Of a DNA stretch of 64,000 bases, positions 25,676 through 35,303 are shown piece by piece. The translations under genes were made by a program, and so were the position numbers. Source of the DNA: an uncultured Lachnospiraceae bacterium (lineage in GTDB: Bacteria > Bacillota > Clostridia > Lachnospirales > Lachnospiraceae); contig URUY01000022.1 of the NCBI GenBank assembly GCA_900551115.1, positions 1 through 64,000 on the forward strand, given 5' to 3'. Below the pieces are notes generated by a model. That model did not search any database. It was not told the origin of the DNA and saw only the letters and a program-made list of their open reading frames with translations. How positions within the stretch are numbered: position 1 is the first letter of the stretch; every line of letters starts with the position of its first letter.

Positions 25676-26374
25676 ATGGAAAACGAATGCATACTGGTGG
25701 TGGATGATGACAGGGACATTGTTGCCACACTGAAAATTCAACTGGAAAAAGAGGGCTTTCCCGTACTCTGCGCCTATGACGGGAAAGAGGCCCTGGACAT
25801 TCTTACCCAAAAGAAAGTGCATCTCATCCTCCTGGATATCATGATGCCCAGACTGGACGGCTTTTCCGCTATTATGAAGATACGGGAAAACCGCAATATT
25901 CCTATCTTGGTCATGTCAGCCAAATCAGAGGATTCCGATAAGATTTTAGGGCTCTCCATCGGCGCAGACGACTATATCACAAAGCCCTTTAATTGTAAGG
26001 AAGTCATTGCCAGAGTAAAAAGCCAGCTGCGGCGCTATGTGAAGCTGGGCGGCATTTATTCTGCAGCAGACGAAATCAAAATCGGGCGTCTGTGCTACAA
26101 TTTCACGGCGCATACCCTGACCGCCGATGACGAACCGGTAAAGCTGACCTCTATAGAAACCAAAATCATAGAGCTTCTCATGCGTCATCCGGGCCATATC
26201 TTTTCCGCAGATGAAATCTATTCCATCGTCTGGGAGGAACCGGTGGCCTACAACGGCGAAAATACCGTTATGGTACATATCAGACGAATACGCGAAAAAA
26301 TCGAAATCAATCCGAGTGAACCGGAATACTTAAAGGTGGTGTGGGGAATTGGCTACAAATTTGAAAAAAAGTAA
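25676..26374 (+). CDS. OmpR/PhoB-type response regulator
   Basis: A 232-residue two-component response regulator. The receiver domain spans about 5-118, with the acidic pair DDD near 11-13, phosphoacceptor Asp54 (LLDIMMP) and the conserved Lys in ITKPFN. The C-terminal winged helix (about 135-230) ends VVWGIGYKFEKK, typical of OmpR/PhoB DNA-binding domains. It is translationally coupled to the downstream kinase, whose TTG start lies inside its last codons. Direct repeats in its own promoter suggest autoregulation. The stimulus is unknown. Confidence 0.95.
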   Translation: MENECILVVDDDRDIVATLKIQLEKEGFPVLCAYDGKEALDILTQKKVHLILLDIMMPRLDGFSAIMKIRENRNIPILVMSAKSEDSDKILGLSIGADDYITKPFNCKEVIARVKSQLRRYVKLGGIYSAADEIKIGRLCYNFTAHTLTADDEPVKLTSIETKIIELLMRHPGHIFSADEIYSIVWEEPVAYNGENTVMVHIRRIREKIEINPSEPEYLKVVWGIGYKFEKK

Positions 26375-28604
26375 AAAAATAAGAGCTTTCTTTTACAGAA
26401 TGTTTGCTATGGGGTCGTTTTTCATTATGATTGCCTCCGCTGTTTTCGGCAGCCATGGACTGAAGGTGTTGTTTTTAAACGGGCCGGAAACCCTGACCGG
26501 GCAGATTTATTATCTCCCTGAGTTTAAGGAATACATGAACAGCCTGTATGCAACAGCTCTGGCAGGATATGCCGGCGTTGTCGACCATGGCGGTTATCCG
26601 CTGGAAGCCTCCGAGGCAGCAAATATTACGGACCACTACCGGAATGACTTTCTTAAAGCCACACGGACCTCCTACGGCAATATCATTTACTGTGTCCAGA
26701 TGCTCTCTGCGGACGGAACGGTTATTACCACCGATTCCAATTCCTCCCAGCCCCTTTTTTCAGGGCAGAGCAGTACCCTGATACTGCCGGAGGATGTGAA
26801 GCTGTGCTATTATTGGAACGGTCCGGAGGGTTCCCTGCAAAGCTACCTTCTTGAAGGACCACAGCTGTTTTCCTGCGGTCTGCCGAATATGGAATCGGGA
26901 CTTGTTTATCTTCCCGACAGCGAAAACATAAAAAATATCCGGCTGGTTATTGCTATCGAAAAGAACGTCGCCTATGCGGGCAGAGACCTTGCTGCCATGG
27001 ACAATATTGCCACTGACTACCAGATTATTTCCGTTACCTTTTTAACCAGCAGTTTTTTAACGGTTTTATTCTGTCTGCTTTCCCTGTTTTCCAAAAAAGC
27101 GGCAAAAGAAGCGGTTGCCTCCTATGCGCGCTTTACGGCAAAAATATGGCTGGAAATAAAGCTTTCTTGTTTAGGAGCCGTTATCTTCCTTTATTTTTAT
27201 TACAGCTACTATGTGTTTAGGCTGTTTAAATTGCCTTTGGGCCACATGCTGGCAGAAATCCTGCTTATTTTCCTGACCGGCTGTCTTTTCTGGCTGTACC
27301 GGGCAGATTTAAAACAAAACGGCGGAAATGTATTCAGAAATTCGCTGTTTGTAAAGCTTGTGCTGTATATAAAAGATTATATCCTTTGCAGATCCTGGTA
27401 CCGCAAAGCCATGACAATGTGTATCCTCATGCTTTCGGGCAGTGTTTTATGTACGGTCTCCGGTATCAGCCTCTGCTTTCTTAATCTGTCCGTTTTCAAA
27501 ACGGTTACAGGATGGACAATAAAACGTGCTGACCTTACGATTATACTGCGTCTTGTATGCGTCCTTCTTATTTTTGCCGGAATCCTTTTGCTGCTTGCAT
27601 TTATCCGGGCACTCCGTTTTACAAAAGAGATGAAGCTTGTTGCCGATAAGCTTTCCGGCTTACAGCTTGGAAATCCGGGTACTCCGCTCTCTCTTCCCAG
27701 ACGCTCCCTGCTTTACCATATGGCGGCTGATATCAACCAGCTGGAAGACAGCATAGAAAATGCTGTGGAGCAGAAAAACCGTTCCAACAAAATGCGGGTA
27801 GAGTTAATTACCAACGTATCCCATGACCTGAAAACACCGCTTACTTCTATCATTAACTATGCCGATTTGCTCTGCGAGGAGCCGCTTTCCGGCGAAGCTG
27901 CCGGCTACGCTTCTGCCCTGCGTGCCAAAGCTTACCGCTTGAAAAATATGGTGCAGGATGTTTTTGAACTGTCAAAAGCCACCAGCGGCAATCTGCCTGT
28001 GGAAAAACAGTGCATCGACTTGGTTAAGCTGATACGGCAGACATTGGCTGATATGGATGAGCGGATACAGCAAAGCAATCTGACCTTTAAAACCGCAATT
28101 GCTACAGAGCCCATTATGATTGAAGCAGACGGGGAAAAGCTTTACCGGGTATTTCAGAATCTTTTCGTCAATGCCCTGCAATATTCCCTGGATTATTCCA
28201 GAGTACATGTACAGCTTTTCACAGAAAACGGCCTGGCCTGTGTCAATGTGAAAAACACCTCCAAATGGGAGCTTGACTTTGACACCGGCGAAATCACGGA
28301 ACGCTTTGTCCGTGCAGACACCTCCCGTACCACAGAGGGCAGCGGGCTGGGACTTTCCATTGTGCAAAGCTTCACAGAGGCCTGCGGCGGCACCTTCACC
28401 ATTGAAACCGATGCAGATATGTTTACCGCCTGTATCCGGTTCCCTTTAGCAAAAGTAATATCCGTCCCGGATACCGCTCCCGTTTTTGAAGGCGGCAATC
28501 CCTTAGGCACTGCCGCCTGTACAGACACTTCACAACAGGAGGCGCCGGAAGAGGTCAGAGCCGCATTTGCAAAAAATACTGATGATACCGTTCATGAACT
28601 ATAA
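26349..28604 (+). CDS. Membrane sensor histidine kinase
   Basis: A 751-residue kinase partner of the preceding regulator. An N-terminal membrane helix (about 13-35) is followed by an extracytoplasmic region to about 220. A cluster of further hydrophobic helices spans roughly 225-425, so the sensor part is polytopic. A short linker leads to the HisKA domain with His492 (VSHDLKTPLTS). The HATPase has the N box (FVNALQYS) and G boxes (TEGSGLGLSIV). The C-terminal ~50 residues are low-complexity. The start is TTG at 26349, with AAGGTGG upstream, and overlaps the regulator gene by 26 bp. The pair is followed by a terminator. Confidence 0.93.
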   Translation: MATNLKKSKKIRAFFYRMFAMGSFFIMIASAVFGSHGLKVLFLNGPETLTGQIYYLPEFKEYMNSLYATALAGYAGVVDHGGYPLEASEAANITDHYRNDFLKATRTSYGNIIYCVQMLSADGTVITTDSNSSQPLFSGQSSTLILPEDVKLCYYWNGPEGSLQSYLLEGPQLFSCGLPNMESGLVYLPDSENIKNIRLVIAIEKNVAYAGRDLAAMDNIATDYQIISVTFLTSSFLTVLFCLLSLFSKKAAKEAVASYARFTAKIWLEIKLSCLGAVIFLYFYYSYYVFRLFKLPLGHMLAEILLIFLTGCLFWLYRADLKQNGGNVFRNSLFVKLVLYIKDYILCRSWYRKAMTMCILMLSGSVLCTVSGISLCFLNLSVFKTVTGWTIKRADLTIILRLVCVLLIFAGILLLLAFIRALRFTKEMKLVADKLSGLQLGNPGTPLSLPRRSLLYHMAADINQLEDSIENAVEQKNRSNKMRVELITNVSHDLKTPLTSIINYADLLCEEPLSGEAAGYASALRAKAYRLKNMVQDVFELSKATSGNLPVEKQCIDLVKLIRQTLADMDERIQQSNLTFKTAIATEPIMIEADGEKLYRVFQNLFVNALQYSLDYSRVHVQLFTENGLACVNVKNTSKWELDFDTGEITERFVRADTSRTTEGSGLGLSIVQSFTEACGGTFTIETDADMFTACIRFPLAKVISVPDTAPVFEGGNPLGTAACTDTSQQEAPEEVRAAFAKNTDDTVHEL

Positions 28605-28616
28605 AAAAAAGCTGCC

Positions 28617-28645
28617 ACCGCCCTTAAAACGGGCGGTTTGCTTTT
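28617..28645 (+). terminator. Terminator after the histidine kinase gene
   Basis: ACCGCCC (28617-28623) pairs with GGGCGGT (28631-28637), 7-nt loop, followed by TTGCTTTT. Confidence 0.75.
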
Positions 28646-28715
28646 CCTGTTTTTTGGAGTATTACAGAAGCTTTTCCTGTAAGTACCATAAATTCTAAAG
28701 CTGAAAGGATACATA

Positions 28716-30455
28716 ATGAAAAAAACAAGACCCTCCTTAAATCTCTTTTCGGATAAAACACTGGTGGCTTTAATCTCTGTTGTTACGCTGCTCCTGCAGC
28801 TTATTTCCTTTGCCACCACCTGGAACGGCTCTAAGGTCTATTTAGAGGGAATTTTTCCCTATGCTTCGCTCCTCTTTGCCCTTGCAATACAGGCTACGGC
28901 TTATTTTCTCAGTAATTCCCTGAGAAACCGGGTGAGCTTCTTAAAAACAGCCGCCCTGTTTTGCGCGCTTTGCTGCTCCACCTATTACTCCTATATCGGT
29001 ATCTACAATTCCGTCAACTCACCGGAAAGCTATCTGCAGAAAAATTATGTGCGCATTTCAAATGAGCTGACGCAGCTTTTTGATAACCGGTTAGAAACCG
29101 GTATTTCCGTTGAAAAGGAAGCAGTGGAAAAAGCAGCTTCTCTCATCACCTCCCGCTATGCTGCCCTTATCGGCGAACAGGCGAACATTGCTTCCTGTAA
29201 GGAGGCTCTTGAAAACATCTCTGCCTCTTATACAGAAGACCTGCGTGCCCCCAAAATGTCTGCCTATGAAAATTACGAGGACTATGTAGCGGCCTATAAC
29301 GCCTACATTGCAGGTATTTCCGCCGGCAGCAATACGGAAACGGAAGCCGCAAGGACGCAGGTGCTTTCCGCATATGGCTTTTCATCCATTCAGGAATTAA
29401 ACGAAGCCGCTCTTACAAATAACGCTGCACTTACTGCCCTCACGGCTGCCCTGCCGGATTTCACCCTGTCCGATTCTGCCACGGCTGATTCTTCCCTGTC
29501 CGATTCTGCCCTGCCGGATACCTTTCCTGCTGCCGTAAACGCTGCCCGCGTGCAGCTGATAACTGTCATGGAAGAGGCCTCCGCCGGTATCCTTCCTGAC
29601 AGCACGGATACTGCCCTGTTAAACAGCTTTTTTCAGGCTTCCGCCCTTTGCGGTTATGACGACCTCACCACAGCAGAAATCATCAATACCATAAACCTGT
29701 GTGCCGGTGCCGCTTCGTCCCCCCTTCTTTCCGATTACTCCGCTCTGACCGCACGGCTGCCAGAGGGCCGTGTTACTGCCAAAGATACTTTGGAATTAAA
29801 GGCCATGATGGATTCTGAAATTTTATCGGCACTTATCAGGATAAATACGCTGCTTCCCGAAACAGCACCGCTTTCCTTCTCTGATTCCCGTTTTCAGATT
29901 ACCGACCTGTATCTCGTTCCCATAAAAGCCTTAGGGGATGGTTCTTCCCGGATGACCGCCCTGTTCTGCCTTTTCGTTGCTGCTCTTATCGACAGCCTGT
30001 CAGTACTGTTTGCCGTCTCTCTGCGAAGGCGCAAGCCTCTGTGCAGACGACGCACACTTCTTTTTAGTAATTTTGAGGACTTTGAACCTCAAATCTATGC
30101 CTCGCTGCCAAAATGCACCGTTCCTTCCGATGCTCTTGCAGGATTTCTTGCAAATTTCCGTTCCAGCCCCCAGACAGAGGCAGACGGCTATATGATGCTT
30201 GCAGATATAAACGCCTTAAACGGTTATCACGCTCTGTCCGCCCTGCTCTGTCAAATAAATCTTGCAAAGACCGTACCGGCAGGCTTATACCAAAATGAAG
30301 CCGATGTTCTGCTTTTGAAGGCCCGCTTCGTCTTTTGGGCCAATACCGTAATCTATGAAAGCCGCTTGGAAACAGATGGCTCTGATGGCAGCAGAGAAAC
30401 CGCCTGCGCGAATTTCTCTTTGCCACATGCCGCTCAGAAACGAGGATTAACATGA
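28716..30455 (+). CDS. Hypothetical membrane protein with a large Ser/Asp/Ala-rich middle
   Basis: A 579-residue protein of no recognised family. Three N-terminal hydrophobic segments (about 16-36, 44-65 and 75-95) precede a long soluble region (100-405). That region contains a low-complexity part with repeated S-D-S-A and S-S-L-S-D-S units near 248-270. A fourth hydrophobic segment lies at about 410-430, followed by an Arg-rich patch (RRRKPLCRRR) and a cytoplasmic tail of 140 residues. AAAGGA precedes the ATG. Its stop overlaps the next gene by 4 bp (ATGA), so both products are coupled. The two-component system directly upstream may control the pair; this is inference. Confidence 0.75.
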   Translation: MKKTRPSLNLFSDKTLVALISVVTLLLQLISFATTWNGSKVYLEGIFPYASLLFALAIQATAYFLSNSLRNRVSFLKTAALFCALCCSTYYSYIGIYNSVNSPESYLQKNYVRISNELTQLFDNRLETGISVEKEAVEKAASLITSRYAALIGEQANIASCKEALENISASYTEDLRAPKMSAYENYEDYVAAYNAYIAGISAGSNTETEAARTQVLSAYGFSSIQELNEAALTNNAALTALTAALPDFTLSDSATADSSLSDSALPDTFPAAVNAARVQLITVMEEASAGILPDSTDTALLNSFFQASALCGYDDLTTAEIINTINLCAGAASSPLLSDYSALTARLPEGRVTAKDTLELKAMMDSEILSALIRINTLLPETAPLSFSDSRFQITDLYLVPIKALGDGSSRMTALFCLFVAALIDSLSVLFAVSLRRRKPLCRRRTLLFSNFEDFEPQIYASLPKCTVPSDALAGFLANFRSSPQTEADGYMMLADINALNGYHALSALLCQINLAKTVPAGLYQNEADVLLLKARFVFWANTVIYESRLETDGSDGSRETACANFSLPHAAQKRGLT

Positions 30456-31075
30456 ACAGTATGATTTTTTCTTTTTTAACCTTTCTCTTATTTATATTTC
30501 ACCTGCTTGCACATTCCTGCAGCCGAAAAGGAAAAATTAAAGAAAGCTTTTGCGCAGTCTGGTGTATGGACGCCGTTTTCAGTATTTTGGGTACGATTAT
30601 CAGCTATTACCTGTATCAATACAGCTTACGCCCCTTTCTTTCTCTGCGTAATCTTTTGCTTGTATTTGCCTACCTGGCTGTTACGGTGCTGTTTTTCCTT
30701 TTAGCCCCCTCCGGCATCTTGCTGCTCTATAAAAAAAGCGCTTCCTCCGAAGAAGAAACGCTCTCTGCCGAATATCGTTTTCATGAAACCGCCGGGCTGG
30801 TGCGGAACTTCTTTTTAGTCCTGCTGTTTATACTGCCCCTGCTGTTTACGTTCTTTAAAGAAGGACAACTCCCCTTTCTTCCCGCATCCTGGAGGGAGAC
30901 GGAAATCTGCGGCGGTTTCTGCTTTGCCGCCTTCCTGCTTCTGCTTCCCCTAAGCTTAAGACAGGCTGTGTTTTGGCTCAAAAATCTGGCAAAACCGGTT
31001 TCCGAGGCAGAAGACAAACTGCTGCAGAAATACAGTGCAGACCTGCACTACCGTAAAAAGAACCGCTTTTTATAA
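30452..31075 (+). CDS. Hypothetical four- to five-helix membrane protein
   Basis: A 207-residue hydrophobic protein of unknown family. Hydrophobic segments lie at about 3-20, 38-55, 62-92, 118-140 and 150-172. The C-terminal 30 residues are basic and probably cytoplasmic (YRKKNRF). It overlaps the preceding gene by ATGA and is convergent with argC, overlapping its stop by 6 bp. Probably a partner of the 579-residue protein upstream. Confidence 0.75.
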   Translation: MNSMIFSFLTFLLFIFHLLAHSCSRKGKIKESFCAVWCMDAVFSILGTIISYYLYQYSLRPFLSLRNLLLVFAYLAVTVLFFLLAPSGILLLYKKSASSEEETLSAEYRFHETAGLVRNFFLVLLFILPLLFTFFKEGQLPFLPASWRETEICGGFCFAAFLLLLPLSLRQAVFWLKNLAKPVSEAEDKLLQKYSADLHYRKKNRFL

Positions 31076-32023
31076 TACGAGGCCTTTTTCTTCCTCGCAC
31101 CCCAACATAATATTTAAGCACTGGACAGCCGCGCCGGAAGCGCCCTTTCCCAGATTGTCAAATCGGGAGGATACAAGCAGTCTGCCCTCGCAGCCGGTTA
31201 CAAAGATTTCCATGCCGTCCCAGCCGCTTTTCACATTAGCCGACAGGAAATTCCTGCTCTCTGCTTCCGCACCAAAAGGATTCACATGAAGGAATTTTTC
31301 TCCTGCATAATACTCCGCAAAGAATGCATGCAGTTCCTCGGGGCTCATGGTTTTTGACAGCAGCTCACCGCACAAGGGAAGCGACACCAGCATACCGCTG
31401 TAATAGTCGCTGACAACAGGAGAAAATAAGGGCTTGCGCAAAAGCCCCGGTATCGCCTGCATCTCCTTTAAATGCTTGTGCTGCTGGCTGAGGGCATATT
31501 CTCTGGGAGCAGCAAGCTCTGCCGCCCGCGCATCAGCTTCATATTCCGCAATCATCTTTTTTCCGCCGCCGCTGTAGCCTGACATGGCAAAGGCCGTAAC
31601 CGGATAATCCGCAGGCAGTATGCCTTCTTTTACCAAAGGATATACCAATGCAATCAGCCCGGAAGCATAACAGCCGGGAACTGCTACCCTGCTGCCGGTA
31701 CGAATGGCTTCTCTGAAATCCGGGGAAAGCTCCGGAAAGCCGTATGCCCATCCGCTTTCCGTCCTGTGCGCGGTAGAGGCGTCAATAATCCTTACCTTTT
31801 CATTTTCTACAAGGGAAACCGCTTCTCTGGCTGCAGCATCCGGCAGACAAAGAAAGGTAATATCGGAAGCGTTAATCAGCCGCTTTCTTTCTGCCGTGTC
31901 TTTTCTAAGCTCCGGTGCTATGGTAAGCAGCTCAATATCTTCCCTTCCCTGAAAGCGCTCATTAATCCGAAGTCCTGTGGTTCCTTCACTTCCGTCTATA
32001 AAAATTTTCGTCCTACCGTTCAT
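31070..32023 (-). CDS. argC: N-acetyl-gamma-glutamyl-phosphate reductase, type 2
   Basis: A 317-residue enzyme of arginine biosynthesis that reduces N-acetylglutamyl phosphate to the semialdehyde with NADPH. The N-terminal IFIDGSEGTTGLRI and EGTTG loop are typical of the shorter type 2 ArgC group, as is the length. The catalytic Cys118 lies in VPGCYASG, and the substrate-binding region includes SGYSGGGKK. No other arg genes are adjacent. It lies 2 bp after folA in the same direction, so the two are co-transcribed, an unusual pairing of pathways. It is convergent with a membrane protein gene. Confidence 0.95.
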   Translation of the reverse strand: MNGRTKIFIDGSEGTTGLRINERFQGREDIELLTIAPELRKDTAERKRLINASDITFLCLPDAAAREAVSLVENEKVRIIDASTAHRTESGWAYGFPELSPDFREAIRTGSRVAVPGCYASGLIALVYPLVKEGILPADYPVTAFAMSGYSGGGKKMIAEYEADARAAELAAPREYALSQQHKHLKEMQAIPGLLRKPLFSPVVSDYYSGMLVSLPLCGELLSKTMSPEELHAFFAEYYAGEKFLHVNPFGAEAESRNFLSANVKSGWDGMEIFVTGCEGRLLVSSRFDNLGKGASGAAVQCLNIMLGCEEEKGLVL

Positions 32024-32025
32024 GT

Positions 32026-32514
32026 CTATCTGCCTGCCTTCCTCGTATATGTCACGTAGGTATAAGGGATTTCTCCCTCCACCCTTTCTTCTGTCTCTTT
32101 TGTAAATTCAGTTTCATCAAATACCGGGAAAAAGGTATCTCCCTCTATCTCGGCGTCAATCTCTGTAATATACAGCTTCTCCACCAAATCCACTGCTTCT
32201 TTGTACAGCCCAGCACCGCCGGAAATATAGATATTCTTTCCGGGCTGCAGTTTTTGTGCCTTTTCGATGGCTTCCTTAAGGGAACCTGCCGTAGTGCAGT
32301 TTTCCGCTTCAAAGCTTGCTGTATTAGATACCACCACCGTAAAACGGTTGGGCAGGGGATGTCCGATTTCCTCATAGGATCTGCGTCCCATAATCACCAC
32401 GTTGCCCGTTGTCAGCTCCCTAAAACGTCTCTGCTCTCCCTTGATTTTCCATGGTATCCGTCCTTTGTTGCCGATAACACGGTTTCTTGTATATGCTACG
32501 ATTAATGCTGTCAT
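32026..32514 (-). CDS. folA: Dihydrofolate reductase
   Basis: A 162-residue NADPH-dependent reductase producing tetrahydrofolate. The N-terminal IVAYTRNRVIGNKGRIPW contains the family's substrate loop. The usual active-site acidic residue is shifted: Lys-Gly-Glu follows IPWKI where many DHFRs have LPWHLPED, so Glu27 may take that role. VVIMGRRSYEEIG and IYISGGAGLYKEAV are the NADPH-binding motifs. No thyA is adjacent. Its ribosome binding site (AAAGGAG) lies in a partial copy of the 35-bp tandem repeat that spans the gap to the EAL gene upstream. Confidence 0.94.
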   Translation of the reverse strand: MTALIVAYTRNRVIGNKGRIPWKIKGEQRRFRELTTGNVVIMGRRSYEEIGHPLPNRFTVVVSNTASFEAENCTTAGSLKEAIEKAQKLQPGKNIYISGGAGLYKEAVDLVEKLYITEIDAEIEGDTFFPVFDETEFTKETEERVEGEIPYTYVTYTRKAGR

Positions 32515-32525
32515 TCCACTTCTCC

Positions 32526-32608
32526 TTTGCTTTCACCTGTTGCTTCCTTTGGGCGCCTGCTTTGCTTTCACCTGTTACTTCCTTTGGATGCCTGCTTTGC
32601 TGTCAGCC
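32526..32608 (-). repeat. 35-bp tandem repeat between the EAL gene and folA
   Basis: Two copies at 32526-32560 and 32561-32595 differ at three positions, followed by a 13-bp partial copy. The repeat includes the 3' end of the EAL gene, and on the folA side it reaches the folA ribosome binding site. Confidence 0.85.
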
Positions 32609-35109
32609 TCTTCCCATGGCCCGGGTTTTGCAAAATAATAGCCCTGAGAGTAGGAAACGCCCATTTCCTCTATTATATTTTGAATACACTCATTTTCAAC
32701 AAACTCGGCTATCAATTCTTTTCCCTGCTTGCTGCACCATACCTTGAGCAGTTCTACAAATTCACGGCAGTTTTTATCATACTCAATTTCTTTAATGATT
32801 TCACCGTCTATTTTTATAATGTCAGCATCTATTCTGATGATATGCAGCAAATTGGAAAAGCCGCTGCCAAAATCGTCAATGGCTATCTTTGCCCCATGCT
32901 CATGGATACTGTCTGCAAACTGCTTGATGAACTGGTAATCCTTAACTTCCTCACTTTCGACCAGCTCAAATATATAATTTTCCGGATGGGACGCTTTTTT
33001 CAGATACCAGAAAATGCTCTTTAAAATATCCCTGTCATAAATGTCCTGTACACTCAGGTTAATACTCACCTTTATGTCTTTATCCAAAAACATTTCCATG
33101 ACTTTTCTAATCATAATGTCTGACATGGCTTCATAAAGATTGTATTCTTTGGCAACCGGAAGAATCTGATTGGGATAATACATATTGCCCTGTTTGTCCC
33201 GGATTCGGATTAATGCCTCGTAAATACCGATTTTCTTTCTGTTATTATCATAAATCCCCTGAAAATACGGAACAATGCCATCCTGCACCAATGCCTCCTT
33301 GAGAATCTGAAGCATATGCATTTCTTCCTTTACGTTTAAAACCTCAACCGGCAGATCGCCGTAGGTCATGAAAGGAATCTTATTCTTTATTCCGTACTGC
33401 AGTACCTCTTCCGCTTTTTGAAGCGCATCCTCTTCATGCATTACTACTGCGCACCCGTAGGAAAGAATAAATTCTCCGTAGCCGGTGCCGTTCAAATGTT
33501 CACAGACCGCCTTCATGCCTGAAACAAAAAGCGCATCGTCAATATACGCTTCACCGGCAATAAGCAGTGAGCATTCGCCGTAGCTGTAAAGATGCAGCCC
33601 TTTGTCTATCAGATTCTCTCTGACTACCCTGTAGATGTCCTTCAGTTCTTGCAAAAAAGCCTTTTGTCCCATGAACAGCCTGACAATACGCTCATTTTTC
33701 AGTGTAAAGACCGCTATTTTGTCCAGTTTTAATCTGTTATAGTCAAACAGGTATTTCTCCTGATTGTCAAGCCCCAGCCCTGTATCATAAAACATTGCTT
33801 TTTCCATTTTTTCCCGCTGTTCGCTTAACTCTCTGCTTAACTGATTGTGGCCGGTCTTTAACAGGTAATTAATCATCTGTATATTGTCATGCTGCAGAGC
33901 CGAAACATTCTTCAGGCGGTTCCCTTTTAAAAGGAGTCTGGCCTGCGGGTTTTCAGAAAGGCCTGCAATCACAAAGGTGGAATTGGCATATATATTTTCT
34001 CCGTGAACATTGCTGATTTCTCCGCCAAGCATAGCACCGCTCATATTGGTAGTGTAAAACTGGCTGATTTCCCATTTCGCACAGTCATGAAGCATCCACA
34101 TTCTGGACAGACAGTCATAAGCAAATAAAACCTCAACCGGCTCCTTCCGTAAATCCTGATAAACCTGATTGAGCTGGTTTACAATCTTTTGAGGGTCAAA
34201 ATAACCCAATGCAAATTTCTTACCGGCAGCGATTTCCGTAAACAGACTGATGCGGTTTTTCTTTTCTGACTTCCATGGCTGCGGCAGAATATCATAGGGC
34301 TCATAAATCACGTTATATGCAATCTGAGGCGCCTCTTCATCTACCAACGGAAACACGCCTGCCATAACCGGATTCTTGTCCAGTTCTTCCCTGCCAAGCT
34401 GCTCCGCATACCAGACGGCACAGTCTTCGCCTTCGATTTCATCCAAACAGTGTCCGCTAACCTTTGTTACCTCATAGCTTCGCCCTACATTTTCCACTCC
34501 GCATATAACATTTTCATAAACGGACAGCCCCTGAGAGGAAAGCAGCACTGCCGCCATACTCTCGGCGGACACCTTTGTGCCTGCCAGCACATATGACTTG
34601 CTTTCAGCCTCTGAATAAAGCTCCGTATCCATATAGGCTGCGCCGCCAATCATTTTCAGTCCCTCATTTAACCGGTTCATGCTTTGTACAAATCCGGCAG
34701 TCCTGTAATAGGACACAGGATAAAAAACAAGGAGCAGTCCCTTTGTTCCTTTCACTAACGCCTCCGATACTTCTTTTCCCAGCGCCTCTCCGTTTTTTTC
34801 CTCACCCTCTGCAGTCCTTAAGGGAAACATACCGATACGCACATCACAGTTTTCCAATTCCGTAACGGAAACCAGACAGGCTCCTGATTCTATTTTCCCT
34901 TCGCAAATCACCTTTGGCGTACTGCAGCCGATAATAACCGCATTGGGAAGAGACGCCTGAATATCCGCGGTAAGAGGCTGCATAGTCTCTGCCGTATGTA
35001 TACTGCTGTGGATTCTCACCAGGGCCTTTTTATCCCTGTCCATTCCGGTACTCTCCAGAAAATCTTCAAACTTGTCCAGTGATACAAATAAATGATTATA
35101 GGTTTTCAT
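32575..35109 (-). CDS. FIST sensor - degenerate GGDEF - EAL c-di-GMP phosphodiesterase
   Basis: A large cytoplasmic protein of about 844 residues. FIST_N and FIST_C sensor domains fill the first ~370 residues (VIIGCSTPKVICEG and NVIYEPYDI). A degenerate GGDEF domain follows, with YGECS at the signature position, so it should not make c-di-GMP. The C-terminal EAL domain keeps YEALIRI, NLSVQD, ELVESE, DDFGSGFS, IKIDGE, AEFVEN and SQGYYFAKP. The metal-binding and catalytic residues thus look intact, and it likely degrades c-di-GMP in response to a small ligand such as an amino acid. Start choice is uncertain; GGAAG lies 8 nt before the ATG at 35109, with alternatives at 35124 and 35139. Confidence 0.9.
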   Translation of the reverse strand: MKTYNHLFVSLDKFEDFLESTGMDRDKKALVRIHSSIHTAETMQPLTADIQASLPNAVIIGCSTPKVICEGKIESGACLVSVTELENCDVRIGMFPLRTAEGEEKNGEALGKEVSEALVKGTKGLLLVFYPVSYYRTAGFVQSMNRLNEGLKMIGGAAYMDTELYSEAESKSYVLAGTKVSAESMAAVLLSSQGLSVYENVICGVENVGRSYEVTKVSGHCLDEIEGEDCAVWYAEQLGREELDKNPVMAGVFPLVDEEAPQIAYNVIYEPYDILPQPWKSEKKNRISLFTEIAAGKKFALGYFDPQKIVNQLNQVYQDLRKEPVEVLFAYDCLSRMWMLHDCAKWEISQFYTTNMSGAMLGGEISNVHGENIYANSTFVIAGLSENPQARLLLKGNRLKNVSALQHDNIQMINYLLKTGHNQLSRELSEQREKMEKAMFYDTGLGLDNQEKYLFDYNRLKLDKIAVFTLKNERIVRLFMGQKAFLQELKDIYRVVRENLIDKGLHLYSYGECSLLIAGEAYIDDALFVSGMKAVCEHLNGTGYGEFILSYGCAVVMHEEDALQKAEEVLQYGIKNKIPFMTYGDLPVEVLNVKEEMHMLQILKEALVQDGIVPYFQGIYDNNRKKIGIYEALIRIRDKQGNMYYPNQILPVAKEYNLYEAMSDIMIRKVMEMFLDKDIKVSINLSVQDIYDRDILKSIFWYLKKASHPENYIFELVESEEVKDYQFIKQFADSIHEHGAKIAIDDFGSGFSNLLHIIRIDADIIKIDGEIIKEIEYDKNCREFVELLKVWCSKQGKELIAEFVENECIQNIIEEMGVSYSQGYYFAKPGPWEEADSKAGIQRK

Positions 35110-35251
35110 CTCTTCTGCTTCCATCTGCCCTTCGGGCACTTAGACAAATATTACGTTTCTTCCATTATAGTAGCAGTTTACAGGGTAAAATGCAACGCTA
35201 TACCAGAATTGTTTTCTTATAAATCCTTCTGAAAATTTCAAAAAAATTTCA

Positions 35252-35286
35252 TTGACTATTTCTAAGAGGAATGTTACTATTAGTAA
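35252..35286 (+). promoter_or_regulatory. Promoter and palindromic operator of the PadR/ABC operon
   Basis: TTGACT (35252-35257), 17-bp spacer, TACTAT (35275-35280). The 13-bp palindrome TTACTATTAGTAA (35274-35286) covers the -10, as expected for an autorepressor site. Confidence 0.75.
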
Positions 35287-35303
35287 TACAAGGAGGAAGA
35301 AAT

